Source: Burkholderia sp. Ac-20365
GTDB taxonomy: Bacteria; Pseudomonadota; Gammaproteobacteria; Burkholderiales; Burkholderiaceae
Direction: 5' to 3'
Assembly: GCF_017104715.1 (NCBI RefSeq)
Contig: NZ_JAAGPI010000037.1
Coordinates: forward strand, 25,110-89,109
Length of the DNA: 64,000 nt
Position numbers and translations under genes: made by a program. A model generated the notes under the pieces. The model made no database searches. It worked only from the letters and a program-made list of their open reading frames with translations, and had not been told where the DNA came from. This document shows positions 36,811-45,959 of this stretch, piece by piece; within the stretch, counting starts at the first letter, position 1; every line of letters begins with the position of its first letter.

Positions 36811-38316
36811 ATGAACGCACCCGGCGAGCTGTCCCCCGAACTGTCGCCCGAGATGCTTGCGCTGCGCCAGCGCGAAGTCGTGCAGGCGTTGATGGCCGTG
36901 CTGCCAACGCATTGCCTGTTGTATCGAGAGGAAGACACTGTCGCCTATGAGTGCGATGGGCTTGCCGCGTATCGCCGGCTGCCGCTGGCCGTCGTGTTGC
37001 CGGAGACGGAATCGCAGGTGCAGCGCATCGTGCAGATCTGCCACCGGCTGAACGTGCCCATCGTGCCGCGTGGCGCGGGCACGAGCCTGTCGGGCGGCGC
37101 GATGCCGATCCGGCATGGCGTGGTCGTTTCGCTCGCGCGCTTTCGCAAGATCATCGAAGTCGACCCGTACGCGCGCACGGCGACCGTGCAGCCCGGCGTG
37201 CGCAACCTGTCGATTTCCGAAGCCGCCGCGCCCTACGGCCTCTACTACGCGCCAGATCCTTCTTCTCAGATTGCCTGCACGATCGGCGGCAACGTCGCGG
37301 AAAACTCCGGCGGCGTGCATTGCCTGAAGTACGGGCTGACCGTCCATAACGTGATGCGCGTGCGCGCCGTCACGATGGAAGGCGAAATCGTCGAATTCGG
37401 CTCGCTCAGCCCGGACGCGCCCGGTCTCGATCTGCTCGCGGTCGTGATCGGCAGCGAAGGCATGTTCGCGATCGTCACGGAAGTCACGGTCAAGCTGATC
37501 CCGAAGCCGCAGGCTGCGACAGTCATCATGGCGAGTTTCGACGACGTCGTGAAAGGCGGCGATGCCGTCGCGGGCATCATCGCCGCGGGCATCATCCCGG
37601 CCGGCCTCGAGATGATGGACAAGCCGGCCACGCGCGCCGTCGAAGAGTTCGTGAACGCGGGCTACGACCTGGACGCAGCGGCCATCCTGCTGTGCGAATC
37701 GGACGGAACACCCGAGGAAGTCAGCGAAGAAATCGTACGGATGACGGCCGTTTTGCGCGAACAGGGCGCCACGCGCATCCAGATCTCGCGCACGGAAGCC
37801 GAGCGGCTGCGCTTCTGGTCGGGCCGCAAGAACGCATTCCCGGCCGCCGGCCGCATTTCGCCCGACTACTACTGCATGGACGGCACCGTGCCGCGTCGCA
37901 GCATCGGACCGCTGCTCGCGCGCATCGAACAGATGGAAAAGAAGTACAACCTGCGCTGCATCAACGTGTTCCATGCAGGCGATGGCAACATGCATCCGCT
38001 GATCCTGTTCAACGGCAACGATCTCGACGAGTGGCACCGGGCCGAAGCATTCGGTTGCGACATCCTCGAAACCTGCGTCGAACTGGGCGGCACGGTGACG
38101 GGCGAACATGGCGTGGGCATCGAAAAGATCAACTCGATGTGCGTGCAGTTTTCGCCGGAAGAGCGCGATGCGTTCCACGCGGTCAAGCGCGCCTTCGATC
38201 CAGCCTGCCTGCTCAATCCCGACAAGGGCATTCCAACGCGCGCCCGTTGTGCCGAGTACGGCAAGATGCATGTGCGCGGCGGCTTGCTGCCTCATCCCGA
38301 GTTGCCTCGTTTTTAA
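36811..38316 (+). CDS. glcD: Glycolate oxidase subunit GlcD
   Basis: FAD-binding subunit of the membrane-associated glycolate oxidase that makes glyoxylate. The 501-residue protein shows PIVPRGAGTSLSGGAMP, the IGGNVAENSGGVHCLKYG motif characteristic of GlcD, VIGSEGMFAIVTEVTVKLIP and the C-terminal FHAGDGNMHPLILF and TGEHGVGIEK. An upstream GGAGGAGAC gives a strong ribosome binding site. It is 61 bases after the D-lactate-dehydrogenase-like gene; glcE and glcF follow. Confidence 0.93.
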   Translation: MNAPGELSPELSPEMLALRQREVVQALMAVLPTHCLLYREEDTVAYECDGLAAYRRLPLAVVLPETESQVQRIVQICHRLNVPIVPRGAGTSLSGGAMPIRHGVVVSLARFRKIIEVDPYARTATVQPGVRNLSISEAAAPYGLYYAPDPSSQIACTIGGNVAENSGGVHCLKYGLTVHNVMRVRAVTMEGEIVEFGSLSPDAPGLDLLAVVIGSEGMFAIVTEVTVKLIPKPQAATVIMASFDDVVKGGDAVAGIIAAGIIPAGLEMMDKPATRAVEEFVNAGYDLDAAAILLCESDGTPEEVSEEIVRMTAVLREQGATRIQISRTEAERLRFWSGRKNAFPAAGRISPDYYCMDGTVPRRSIGPLLARIEQMEKKYNLRCINVFHAGDGNMHPLILFNGNDLDEWHRAEAFGCDILETCVELGGTVTGEHGVGIEKINSMCVQFSPEERDAFHAVKRAFDPACLLNPDKGIPTRARCAEYGKMHVRGGLLPHPELPRF

Positions 38317-38462
38317 GCACCACCTCGCGCTGCCTCGCCCGGCAGCGCCGTTGCATCGTCATACCGCATAAAAATAGCCGTACCTGCGATACGGGTCGGA
38401 ACCGGGTTGCCAGCGCGGCTTGCCTCGGTACAATCGAAAGCACTACAACGAAGCAACGCACC

Positions 38463-39551
38463 ATGAAAGAGGACGACATCGTCGCCGCGTGGTCGGAACG
38501 GGTTCGCGCGGCCACGGCCGCGGAGCAGCCGATCCGCATCCGTGGCGGTGGGACGAAGGACTGGTACGGCCAGTCACTGCAGGGTGAGATCCTCGACACG
38601 CGCGCGCACCGCGGCATCATCGCGTACGATCCGGCCGAACTGGTCATCACCGCACGCGCCGGCACGCCCCTCCTCGAAATCGAAGCGGCGCTCGCCGAGC
38701 ACGACCAGATGCTGGCTTTCGAGCCGCCTCACTTCGGCCCGCAAGCGACGCTCGGCGGCTGCATTGCCGCCGGCATCGCCGGTCCGCGCCGCCATTCGGC
38801 AGGCGCCGCGCGCGACTTCGTGCTCGGCGCCGTCGTCATGAACGGCCAGGGCCAGGTGCTGAGCTTCGGCGGCCAGGTCGTGAAGAACGTCGCCGGTTAC
38901 GACGTGTCTCGCTTGATGGCGGGCTCGCTCGGAACGCTTGGGCTGATTCTCGAACTGTCAGTAAAAGTACTGCCGCGTCCGAAGGCCGAGGCGACGCTCA
39001 AGTTCGACATGAACGGCACCGACGCCGTCCGCAAGCTGAACGAATGGGGAGGCCGCCCGTTGCCCATCACTGGCAGTGCCTGGCGCCATGGCACGCTCGC
39101 GGTGCGGCTGGGCGGCGCCGAGGCGGCCGTCAAGTCGGCGCGCACGGGGCTGGGTGGCGAAGTGGTCGATGCCGTCGAAGCCGAACGCTTCTGGTCCGGC
39201 CTGCGCGAACAAACCGATCCTTTCTTCGCGGCCATCGGGCCGAAGTCGGCGCTGTGGCGCCTCGCACTGCCGACCATCACCGAGCCGCTGCAACTGCCTG
39301 GTGCGCAACTGATGGAATGGGGCGGCGCGCAACGCTGGTGGATCACCGACGCCGACGCACAGACCGTACGCATCAGCGCGAAACAGGCGGGCGGCCACGC
39401 GACCATCTTCCGCACCGGTCTTGGCTACGACCGTGGCGCAGGCGTGTTCACGCCATTGCCCGCGCCGCTGATGAAAATCCATCGCGGCCTGAAAGCTGCG
39501 TTCGACCCGGCCCGCATCTTCAATCGCGGCCGGCTGTATCCCGACTTCTGA
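38463..39551 (+). CDS. glcE: Glycolate oxidase subunit GlcE
   Basis: Second FAD-binding subunit, 362 residues. PIRIRGGGTKDWYG near the start, PPHFGPQATLGGCIAAGIAGPRR and VKNVAGYDVSRLMAGSLGTLG are the GlcE-type motifs; the C-terminal cap is shorter than in GlcD and ends FDPARIFNRGRLYPDF. A longer open frame exists upstream but is a shadow of glcD. The gap to glcD is 146 bases, to glcF 7 bases. Confidence 0.93.
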   Translation: MKEDDIVAAWSERVRAATAAEQPIRIRGGGTKDWYGQSLQGEILDTRAHRGIIAYDPAELVITARAGTPLLEIEAALAEHDQMLAFEPPHFGPQATLGGCIAAGIAGPRRHSAGAARDFVLGAVVMNGQGQVLSFGGQVVKNVAGYDVSRLMAGSLGTLGLILELSVKVLPRPKAEATLKFDMNGTDAVRKLNEWGGRPLPITGSAWRHGTLAVRLGGAEAAVKSARTGLGGEVVDAVEAERFWSGLREQTDPFFAAIGPKSALWRLALPTITEPLQLPGAQLMEWGGAQRWWITDADAQTVRISAKQAGGHATIFRTGLGYDRGAGVFTPLPAPLMKIHRGLKAAFDPARIFNRGRLYPDF

Positions 39552-39558
39552 GCGCACG

Positions 39559-40785
39559 ATGCAGACCAATCTTGCCGACTTCATGCGCAACACACCGGAC
39601 GGTGAAGAAGCCGACGCCATCCTGCGTAACTGCGTGCATTGCGGCTTTTGCACGGCCACCTGCCCGACCTATCAACTGCTCGGCGACGAACTGGACGGGC
39701 CGCGCGGACGCATCTACCTGATCAAGCAGATGGTGGAAGGCGCGCCCGTTACGCGCAGCACGCAACTGCATCTGGACCGTTGCCTGACCTGCCGCAACTG
39801 CGAATCGACCTGCCCTTCTGGCGTGCAGTACGGCAAGCTGGTCGAAATAGGCCGCAAGCTGACCGAAGAGAAAGTGCCGCGTCCGTTCGGCCAGCGCGTG
39901 ATGCGCCGGATGCTCGCGAGCTTCGTGCCGAACGCCACGCTGTTCACACCCGCGATGCGCCTTGGCCAGCACTTCCGCCCGCTGCTGCCGAAAAAGCTGC
40001 GCGACAAGGTGCCGCAACGCCAGCGCCAGCTCGAATGGCCGACGGCCACGCACGAGCGCAAGATGCTGATGCTCGCGGGTTGCGTGCAGCCTTCGATGAT
40101 GCCGAACGTCAACATCGCGACGGCACGCGTGCTGGACGCGCTCGGCATTCAGACGGTGATAGCGCCCGAAGCAGGCTGTTGCGGTGCGATCCGTCTGCAC
40201 CTTGGCTACAACGACGAGGCGCTCGACGACATACGGCAGAACATCGACGCATGGTGGCCGCATGTGGAGCAAGGCGCCGAAGCGATCGTGATGAACGCGT
40301 CGGGCTGTGGCGCGACGGTCAAGGAATACGCGCATCTGTTGCGCAACGACCCCGCCTACGCGGAAAAAGCGAAACGGATTGTTGAACTGACGCGCGATAT
40401 CAGCGAAATCCTGCCTGAGTTCGAAGAAGCGCTGACGCCGCTCACGCGCCGCCGCGCGATTCATACCGTGGCCTATCACCCGCCCTGCACGCTGCAACAC
40501 GGCCAGCAGATTCGCGGCAAGGTCGAGCATCTGCTCGGCGCGCTCGGTATCGAGGTCCGTCTGCCCGCCGACAGCCATCTTTGCTGCGGCTCGGCCGGCA
40601 CGTATTCGCTCACGCAGCCTGCGCTCTCCTACGCGTTGCGCAAGCAGAAGCTGGAAAAACTGAAAGCGCAGGAACCGCAGATCATCGTGTCTGCGAATGT
40701 GGGTTGTATCGCGCATCTGCAAAGCGGCACCTCCACCCCTGTCGTGCATTGGATCGAACTCGTCGAGCACATGCTCGCGTCCTGA
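39559..40785 (+). CDS. glcF: Glycolate oxidase iron-sulfur subunit GlcF
   Basis: Electron-transfer subunit of 408 residues. Two 4Fe-4S motifs are near the N-terminus, CVHCGFCTATCPT and CLTCRNCESTCPSG, followed by two CCG domains of the heterodisulfide-reductase type, seen as AGCCGAIRLH near residue 210 and LCCGSAGTYS near 345. It passes electrons from the GlcD/GlcE flavins to the membrane. It is essentially contiguous with glcE and ends the operon before a distinct promoter for yggS. Confidence 0.95.
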   Translation: MQTNLADFMRNTPDGEEADAILRNCVHCGFCTATCPTYQLLGDELDGPRGRIYLIKQMVEGAPVTRSTQLHLDRCLTCRNCESTCPSGVQYGKLVEIGRKLTEEKVPRPFGQRVMRRMLASFVPNATLFTPAMRLGQHFRPLLPKKLRDKVPQRQRQLEWPTATHERKMLMLAGCVQPSMMPNVNIATARVLDALGIQTVIAPEAGCCGAIRLHLGYNDEALDDIRQNIDAWWPHVEQGAEAIVMNASGCGATVKEYAHLLRNDPAYAEKAKRIVELTRDISEILPEFEEALTPLTRRRAIHTVAYHPPCTLQHGQQIRGKVEHLLGALGIEVRLPADSHLCCGSAGTYSLTQPALSYALRKQKLEKLKAQEPQIIVSANVGCIAHLQSGTSTPVVHWIELVEHMLAS

Positions 40786-40821
40786 TCGACAGCATCGCTT
40801 GCGGGGACTTTGCGCGCCACC

Positions 40822-40866
40822 TGGCCGAACGGCCAGGTCGTGGCGAACGGGCGGCGTCCGTATAAT
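40822..40866 (+). promoter_or_regulatory. yggS-proC promoter with a 14-bp palindrome
   Basis: Palindrome TGGCCGAACGGCCA at 40822-40835, extended by one or two pairs on each side, then 25 bases and a perfect TATAAT at 40861-40866. Matches the arrangement upstream of hemH. The stem could double as a weak glcF terminator. Confidence 0.55.
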
Positions 40867-40903
40867 TCGATTCGTCGCCCCTCGCATCGGTACCCAACGT
40901 TTC

Positions 40904-41602
40904 ATGCCCGATCTCGCTCACCATCTCGACGCAGTGCTTCAGCGCATCGCCCTGGCCGCGCAGGTCGCGGGCCGCGATCCCGCTTCCGTTGCGTTGCTCG
41001 CCGTCTCCAAGACGTTTCCCGCCGAAGACGTCCGCGCCGCGCATGCCGCGGGCCAGCGCGCGTTCGGCGAAAACTACGTGCAGGAAAGCCTGACGAAGAT
41101 CGAAGCCCTGGCCGATCTGCGCGCGTCGCTCGAATGGCATTTCATCGGGCCGCTGCAATCGAACAAGACGCGCCCCGTCGCTGAGAACTTCGACTGGGTG
41201 CATTCCGTCGACCGGCTGAAAATCGCGCAGCGTTTGTCCGAGCAGCGGCCGGATGGGTTGCCTCCGCTCAACGTCTGTCTGCAGGTCAATATCAGCGGCG
41301 AGGAATCGAAAAGCGGCGTGACGGCGGATGAAGCGCTCGCCGTTGCACGCCAGATCGCCGCGCTGCCCAGGCTGCGTCTGCGCGGCCTGATGGCGATTCC
41401 CGAACCGGCGGGCAACGTCGAACAGCAACGCGTGCCGCATCGCGCGTTGCGCGAACTGTTCGACAAGCTGCGCGCGGAAGGTCTCGAACTCGACACGCTG
41501 TCGATGGGCATGTCGGGCGATCTCGAAGCGGCCGTGCTCGAAGGCGCGACTATCGTGCGCATCGGCACCGCCATTTTCGGCGCCCGCGACTACTCACACT
41601 GA
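40904..41602 (+). CDS. yggS: YggS-family PLP homeostasis protein
   Basis: A single-domain (alanine racemase N-like barrel) PLP-binding protein of 232 residues with no known enzymatic reaction; it buffers free PLP and affects amino-acid pools. The PLP lysine is in LLAVSKTFP; other motifs are FGENYVQE, WHFIGPLQSNK, LQVNISGEESKSG, GLMAIP and SMGMSGDLEAAV. The ATG at 40904 is chosen because the frame further upstream overlaps glcF. It is 13 bases from proC, the usual yggS-proC pair. Confidence 0.94.
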   Translation: MPDLAHHLDAVLQRIALAAQVAGRDPASVALLAVSKTFPAEDVRAAHAAGQRAFGENYVQESLTKIEALADLRASLEWHFIGPLQSNKTRPVAENFDWVHSVDRLKIAQRLSEQRPDGLPPLNVCLQVNISGEESKSGVTADEALAVARQIAALPRLRLRGLMAIPEPAGNVEQQRVPHRALRELFDKLRAEGLELDTLSMGMSGDLEAAVLEGATIVRIGTAIFGARDYSH

Positions 41603-41615
41603 ACTCCCGAACATC

Positions 41616-42431
41616 ATGAAAATTGCCTTCATCGGCGGCGGCAATATGGCCGCTGCACTCATCGGCGGTCTGATCAAGCGTGGCGTTGCGCCCGCTGACA
41701 TCCTCGCAATCGATCCCAACGAAGACGCGCGCAAGCGCAGCGAGCAGCAATTCGGCATCGGCACCAGCGCCGCTGCGGATGCCTCGCTGCAATCGTTCGA
41801 CGCCGTCGTGCTCGCCGTAAAGCCACAGATCGTCAAGGACGTCGCGGCAGCGCTTGCGCCGCATCTGTCGGCATCGCAACTCGTGATCAGCATCGTCGCG
41901 GGCATTCGCGGCGCGGACCTCGCACGCTGGCTCGGCGGCCACGCACGCCTCGTGCGCACAATGCCGAATACGCCCGCGCTGATCGGCATGGGCGTGACGG
42001 GCCTGGTCGCGCTGGAGAGCGTCGATGCAGCGGGACGCGAGCTGGCCTCGCAAGTGCTCGGCGCGGTCGGCCAGACGGTGTGGTTCGACGACGAAGCGAA
42101 GATCGACGCCGTCACCGCCATTTCCGGCAGCGGCCCGGCATACGTGTTCTATTTCATCGAGGCGATGCAGGAAGCCGCGCGCCAGCTTGGCATGGATGAA
42201 GAGCAAGGCCGCGCGCTGGCCGTTGCAACGTTCACGGGTGCCGCGCAATTGGCCGCGCAATCCGGCGAACCCGCCAGCGTGCTGCGTGAACGCGTGACAT
42301 CGAAGGGCGGCACGACAGCGGCTGCATTGGCCGCGTTCGACGCGCAAGGCGTGAAGGACGCCATCGTGCGCGGCGCACTGGCTGCGGACGCGCGTGCGCG
42401 TGAAATGGGCGAGGAATTCGGCAAGCAGTGA
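41616..42431 (+). CDS. proC: Pyrroline-5-carboxylate reductase
   Basis: Last enzyme of proline synthesis, NAD(P)H dependent. The 271-residue protein opens with a Rossmann motif IAFIGGGNMAAALIGGL, has VRTMPNTPALIGMGVTGL and the C-terminal signature AISGSGPAYVFYFIEAMQEAA followed by RERVTSKGGTTAAAL. Typical length. Cotranscribed with yggS; it converges on ubiA with a hairpin between. Confidence 0.96.
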   Translation: MKIAFIGGGNMAAALIGGLIKRGVAPADILAIDPNEDARKRSEQQFGIGTSAAADASLQSFDAVVLAVKPQIVKDVAAALAPHLSASQLVISIVAGIRGADLARWLGGHARLVRTMPNTPALIGMGVTGLVALESVDAAGRELASQVLGAVGQTVWFDDEAKIDAVTAISGSGPAYVFYFIEAMQEAARQLGMDEEQGRALAVATFTGAAQLAAQSGEPASVLRERVTSKGGTTAAALAAFDAQGVKDAIVRGALAADARAREMGEEFGKQ

Positions 42432-42455
42432 TGTCGCTTGCAGGGTGACATCGGC

Positions 42456-42482
42456 AGACGAAGCGGCAGACGCGCTTCGTCT
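42456..42482. terminator. Hairpin between convergent proC and ubiA
   Basis: Ten-base perfect arms AGACGAAGCG and CGCTTCGTCT around a 7-base loop. No long T-run on either strand. Confidence 0.5.
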
Positions 42483-42498
42483 CGCCGTACAAACAGGC

Positions 42499-43362
42499 TC
42501 AGAAAGCCTGCGCTGCGTAGTGCGCAGCAATACCCGCGAACAGCGCGCCGCCGAGCCAGTTGTTATGCCGGAACGCCGCGAAACACGCCATGCGTTCGCG
42601 ATCCTTGATCAAGGTGTAGTGATAGATCGCACAGCCGGCAGCAGCAGCCAACCCGATCCAGTAAAACGCGCCGAAGCCCAGCAAGACGCCGATGCCCACG
42701 TAGATCCCCAGCGTTACCGCGTAACAGAGCATGATGGCCAGCACGTCGAAGCGGCCAAACGTCAACGCTGAAGTACGGATGCCGATCTTGATATCGTCGT
42801 CGCGGTCGACCATCGCGTATTCGGTGTCGTACGCGACAGACCAGAACACGTTCGCAATCAACATCACCCACGCGAGCATCGGCACCTGGTTCTGAATGGC
42901 AGCGAACGCCATCGGAATGCCGAAGCCGAACGCAATACCCAGATACGCCTGTGGAATCGCGAAGAAGCGCTTCGTGAACGGATACGTGCCCGCGACAAAC
43001 AGCGCGGCCACCGACAACTCCTTCGTCAGCGCGTTAAGCGGCAGGATCAGCAGGAATGCGATCAGCGACAGCCCTGCCGCCAGCGCCACGGCTTCCCACG
43101 CCTTGATCTTGCCCGACGTGATCGGCCGGTTTTCGGTGCGCTTCACAAAGCGGTCGAAATCACGGTCGGCGTAGTCGTTGATTGCGCAGCCGGCCGAGCG
43201 CATCAGCACCGTGCCGATCGTGAAAATCACCAGCAAGGACAGCGACGGATGACCGTCCGACGCAATCCACAACGCGTTGAGGGTCGGCCACAGCAGCAGC
43301 AGGCTGCCGATCGGCTTGTCCATGCGGACAAGGCGCAAATAGAGCGGGAGTCGGGCGAACAT
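42499..43362 (-). CDS. ubiA: 4-hydroxybenzoate octaprenyltransferase
   Basis: Membrane prenyltransferase that attaches the polyprenyl tail to 4-hydroxybenzoate in ubiquinone synthesis. The 287-residue protein has about eight hydrophobic segments and the two Asp-rich motifs NDYADRDFDRFVKRTENRP and DTEYAMVDRDDDIKIGIRT that bind the prenyl diphosphate through magnesium. Length matches the family. It reads toward proC. Confidence 0.95.
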   Translation of the reverse strand: MFARLPLYLRLVRMDKPIGSLLLLWPTLNALWIASDGHPSLSLLVIFTIGTVLMRSAGCAINDYADRDFDRFVKRTENRPITSGKIKAWEAVALAAGLSLIAFLLILPLNALTKELSVAALFVAGTYPFTKRFFAIPQAYLGIAFGFGIPMAFAAIQNQVPMLAWVMLIANVFWSVAYDTEYAMVDRDDDIKIGIRTSALTFGRFDVLAIMLCYAVTLGIYVGIGVLLGFGAFYWIGLAAAAGCAIYHYTLIKDRERMACFAAFRHNNWLGGALFAGIAAHYAAQAF

Positions 43363-43443
43363 GGCAGTGCGCGGAGATTCGATCCCGGTATTCTAGAGCA
43401 GCGCGCGTGACAGCCCTATTCGGGCGCGCAGGCGCAAAAACAA

Positions 43444-43475
43444 AAAGCCCGGCGGGTCTTCACCCGCCGGGCTTT
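43444..43475 (-). terminator. dps terminator
   Basis: Fourteen-base perfect stem AAAGCCCGGCGGGT / ACCCGCCGGGCTTT with loop CTTC, located 55 bases after the dps stop on the minus strand; the minus strand continues with a T-rich TTTTTG. Confidence 0.85.
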
Positions 43476-43530
43476 CATTGCGACTCATGCGACGCTTCGA
43501 ACAGGCGCCCGCACTATGCCGCAATCGACG

Positions 43531-44019
43531 TTAAGCCAGCATCGAACGCAGCATCCACGCGTTCTTTTCGTGCGTCTGCATGCGTTGCGTCAGCAGGTCG
43601 GCCGTCGGCTCGTCGTGCGCGGCGTCCGTCACCGGGAAGATCGCGCGTGCGGTGCGCACCACGGATTCCTGGCCTTCCACCAGTTGGCGGATCATGTCTT
43701 CAGCGGCGGGCACGCCGTCCGCTTCAGCGATCGACGACAGCTTTGCGAATTCCTTGTAGCTGCCCGGCGCGGCGACGCCCAGCGCGCGGATACGCTCGGC
43801 GATCAGATCAACAGCCGTCGCGAGTTCGGTGTACTGCGTTTCGAACATCAGATGCAGCGTGTTGAACATCGGACCCGTCACGTTCCAGTGGAAATTGTGG
43901 GTCTTCAGATAAAGCGTGTAGGTGTCGGCGAGCAGGCGCGAGAGACCTTCTGCGATCTTCTTGCGGTCCTTGTCGCTGATACCAATATTGACGTGCGGTA
44001 CGGCTTCTTTCTTGGCCAT
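43531..44019 (-). CDS. dps: DNA-binding ferritin-like protein Dps
   Basis: Dodecameric mini-ferritin of 162 residues that oxidises iron with hydrogen peroxide and shields DNA. The ferroxidase signature THNFHWNVTGPMFNTLHLMFE and the following TAVDLIAERIRALG are visible; a lysine-rich N-terminus (MAKKEA, then SDKDRKK) may bind DNA. AGGAG precedes the ATG. It is close to katA and oxyR, all on the minus strand, and is likely part of the peroxide response, although I could not identify an OxyR site in front of it. Confidence 0.93.
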   Translation of the reverse strand: MAKKEAVPHVNIGISDKDRKKIAEGLSRLLADTYTLYLKTHNFHWNVTGPMFNTLHLMFETQYTELATAVDLIAERIRALGVAAPGSYKEFAKLSSIAEADGVPAAEDMIRQLVEGQESVVRTARAIFPVTDAAHDEPTADLLTQRMQTHEKNAWMLRSMLA

Positions 44020-44194
44020 GATAACTCCTGTTTTAAGAGTGATTTGAACCGGTCTGCATGCCCGGAACTGCGCGTGTGCAATCGTTCAACGCTCGAACGC
44101 CCGCCAGTTTAGCGTAGAACCGATAAGCGTTCGCGAGACCCATCGCCGCGCTGCGCGTGCGTTTCAGACCTCGCATGGCCATCCGCGCGATACG

Positions 44195-44380
44195 TCATCC
44201 GTGGATGGCGCGCACCAGACTCGCGACGATCGCCACATAGCCACTGCTGACAACAGCAAAGCCTACGAGCTTCTGGAAAAGCATCGGCGCGCGTACCTGT
44301 TGCGCGATGCTGCGCGTGCTGCCAGCGCTAGTTACGCCACTTGCCTGAAAACCGACTGCGCTCATCACCATCTGAACCAT
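44195..44380 (-). CDS. Small membrane-segment ORF downstream of katA, 61 residues
   Basis: Short frame with AAGGAGAAAG placed well before the ATG on the minus strand, 56 bases after the katA stop. The C-terminal half is one hydrophobic stretch (LVGFAVVSSGYVAIVASLVRA), consistent with a single membrane span. No family recognised. Position suggests cotranscription with katA. Confidence 0.5.
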   Translation of the reverse strand: MVQMVMSAVGFQASGVTSAGSTRSIAQQVRAPMLFQKLVGFAVVSSGYVAIVASLVRAIHG

Positions 44381-44436
44381 GATCTTTCTCCTTCACGGGC
44401 GACAGCGCCTTGCTGCCGCCCTTCGCTACTGAAACG

Positions 44437-45891
44437 TTACTTCGCGTCCGCTTTCGCGAGCGCCTCGATTGCTGCAATCACGCCTTCGGCATAGGCCGGA
44501 TCGATCTTGCGGAAATGCTCGACCTGACGCGCGACGATATCGGCCGGCACACCGTCGATCGAACGCGCGATGTTGGCGAACAGACGCTCGCGCTGCGCGT
44601 CGTCGAAGAGCTGGAACAACGCGGCCGGCTGGCTGTAGTAATCGTCGTCCTCGCGATGGTTGTAGTGATCGACGTTGCCTGCCGCGAGCGGCGGTTCCAT
44701 CGCGTTACGGTCCTGCGCGAAGTCGCCGAAACGGTTCGGCTCGTAGTTCACGTTGCCACCGAGGTTGCCATCCACCCGCATGCCGCCGTCGCGATGGAAC
44801 GAGCGCACGTTCGGCGCGCGCGACGCGTTCACGGGAATCAGATGGTGATTCACGCCGAGTCGATAACGCTGCGTGTCGCCGTACGAGAACAGACGCCCTT
44901 GCAACAGACGGTCCGGCGAGTAACTGATACCCGGCACCACATTCGCCGGCGTGAACGCGGCCTGCTCGACATCCGCGAAATAGTTCTGCGCGTTGCGGTT
45001 CAACTCGATCACGCCGACGTCGATCAGCGGATAGTCCTTGTGCGGCCACACCTTCGTGACGTCGAACGGGTTGTAGCGATACGTCGCCGCATCCGCTTCA
45101 GGCATCACCTGAATCTGGAAGCGCCACTTCGGAAAGTCACCGTTGTCGATCGATCCAACCAGATCGCGCTGCGCGCTTTCGCGATCGCGTGCGACGACTT
45201 GCGCGGCTTCTTCATCGGTGTAGTTCTCGACGCCCTGCATCGACTTGAAGTGGAACTTCACCCAGAAACGCTCGTTGTTCGCGTTGATGAACGAGTACGT
45301 GTGCGAACCGAAGCCGTGCATCTGCCGGTAGTTCTTCGGAATGCCGCGATCGCTCATCAAAATTGTCACCTGATGCAGCGACTCGGGGTGATACGCGAAG
45401 AAGTCCCACGCGTTCGTCGCGCTGCGCATGTTCGTGTACGGATCGCGCTTTTGCGTGTGGATGAAGTCCGGAAACTTCAACGGATCACGGATGAAGAACA
45501 CCGGCGTGTTGTTGCCGACGACATCCCAGTTGCCCTCTTCCGTATAGAACTTGATCGAGAAACCGCGCACGTCGCGCTCGGCATCGGCCGCGCCGCGCTC
45601 GCCCGCCACCGTCGAAAAGCGCATGAACAGCGGCGTTTCCTTGCCGACTTGCGCGAATACTTTCGCCTTCGTGTAGCGCGAGATGTCGTGCGTCACCTTC
45701 AACGTGCCAAACGCGCCGGAGCCTTTTGCGTGAACGCGACGCTCGGGAATCACTTCACGGTCGAAGTGCGCGAGCTTTTCGATCAGCCACACGTCCTGCA
45801 GCGCGACGGGGCCGCGCGGGCCGGCCGTCAGCGAGTTCTGGTTGTCGGCGACGGGTGCGCCCGAGGCGGTGGTGAGATTGCGTTCAGACAT
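44437..45891 (-). CDS. katA: Catalase KatA (small-subunit haem catalase)
   Basis: Disproportionates hydrogen peroxide. The 484-residue protein has the distal His in RRVHAKGSGAFG (about residue 54), the Asn region GNWDVVGNNTPVFFIRDP, and the proximal haem-binding RLFSYGDTQRYRLG with its Tyr. The length and lack of a C-terminal flavodoxin-like domain put it with the small-subunit (clade 3) catalases. It is preceded by GGAGAACAAT. oxyR lies upstream on the same strand with a short ORF and a palindromic AT-rich site between. Confidence 0.96.
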   Translation of the reverse strand: MSERNLTTASGAPVADNQNSLTAGPRGPVALQDVWLIEKLAHFDREVIPERRVHAKGSGAFGTLKVTHDISRYTKAKVFAQVGKETPLFMRFSTVAGERGAADAERDVRGFSIKFYTEEGNWDVVGNNTPVFFIRDPLKFPDFIHTQKRDPYTNMRSATNAWDFFAYHPESLHQVTILMSDRGIPKNYRQMHGFGSHTYSFINANNERFWVKFHFKSMQGVENYTDEEAAQVVARDRESAQRDLVGSIDNGDFPKWRFQIQVMPEADAATYRYNPFDVTKVWPHKDYPLIDVGVIELNRNAQNYFADVEQAAFTPANVVPGISYSPDRLLQGRLFSYGDTQRYRLGVNHHLIPVNASRAPNVRSFHRDGGMRVDGNLGGNVNYEPNRFGDFAQDRNAMEPPLAAGNVDHYNHREDDDYYSQPAALFQLFDDAQRERLFANIARSIDGVPADIVARQVEHFRKIDPAYAEGVIAAIEALAKADAK

Positions 45892-45959
45892 ATTGTTCTC
45901 CGGGTGATTCTGAAAAGTGCGGTGTGGCTTGTTCGAAAGAGGAGATGTGCAGCGCGGTA

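Noticed and set aside
37692..38460. 257-codon extension upstream of glcE
   Set aside because: Shadow of the glcD 3' half in another frame; glcE motifs begin after the ATG at 38463.
40819..40838. Palindrome before yggS as a simple glcF terminator
   Set aside because: No T-run follows and the same palindrome precedes TATAAT at hemH, where it is not right after a gene end in that orientation; a promoter role explains both better.
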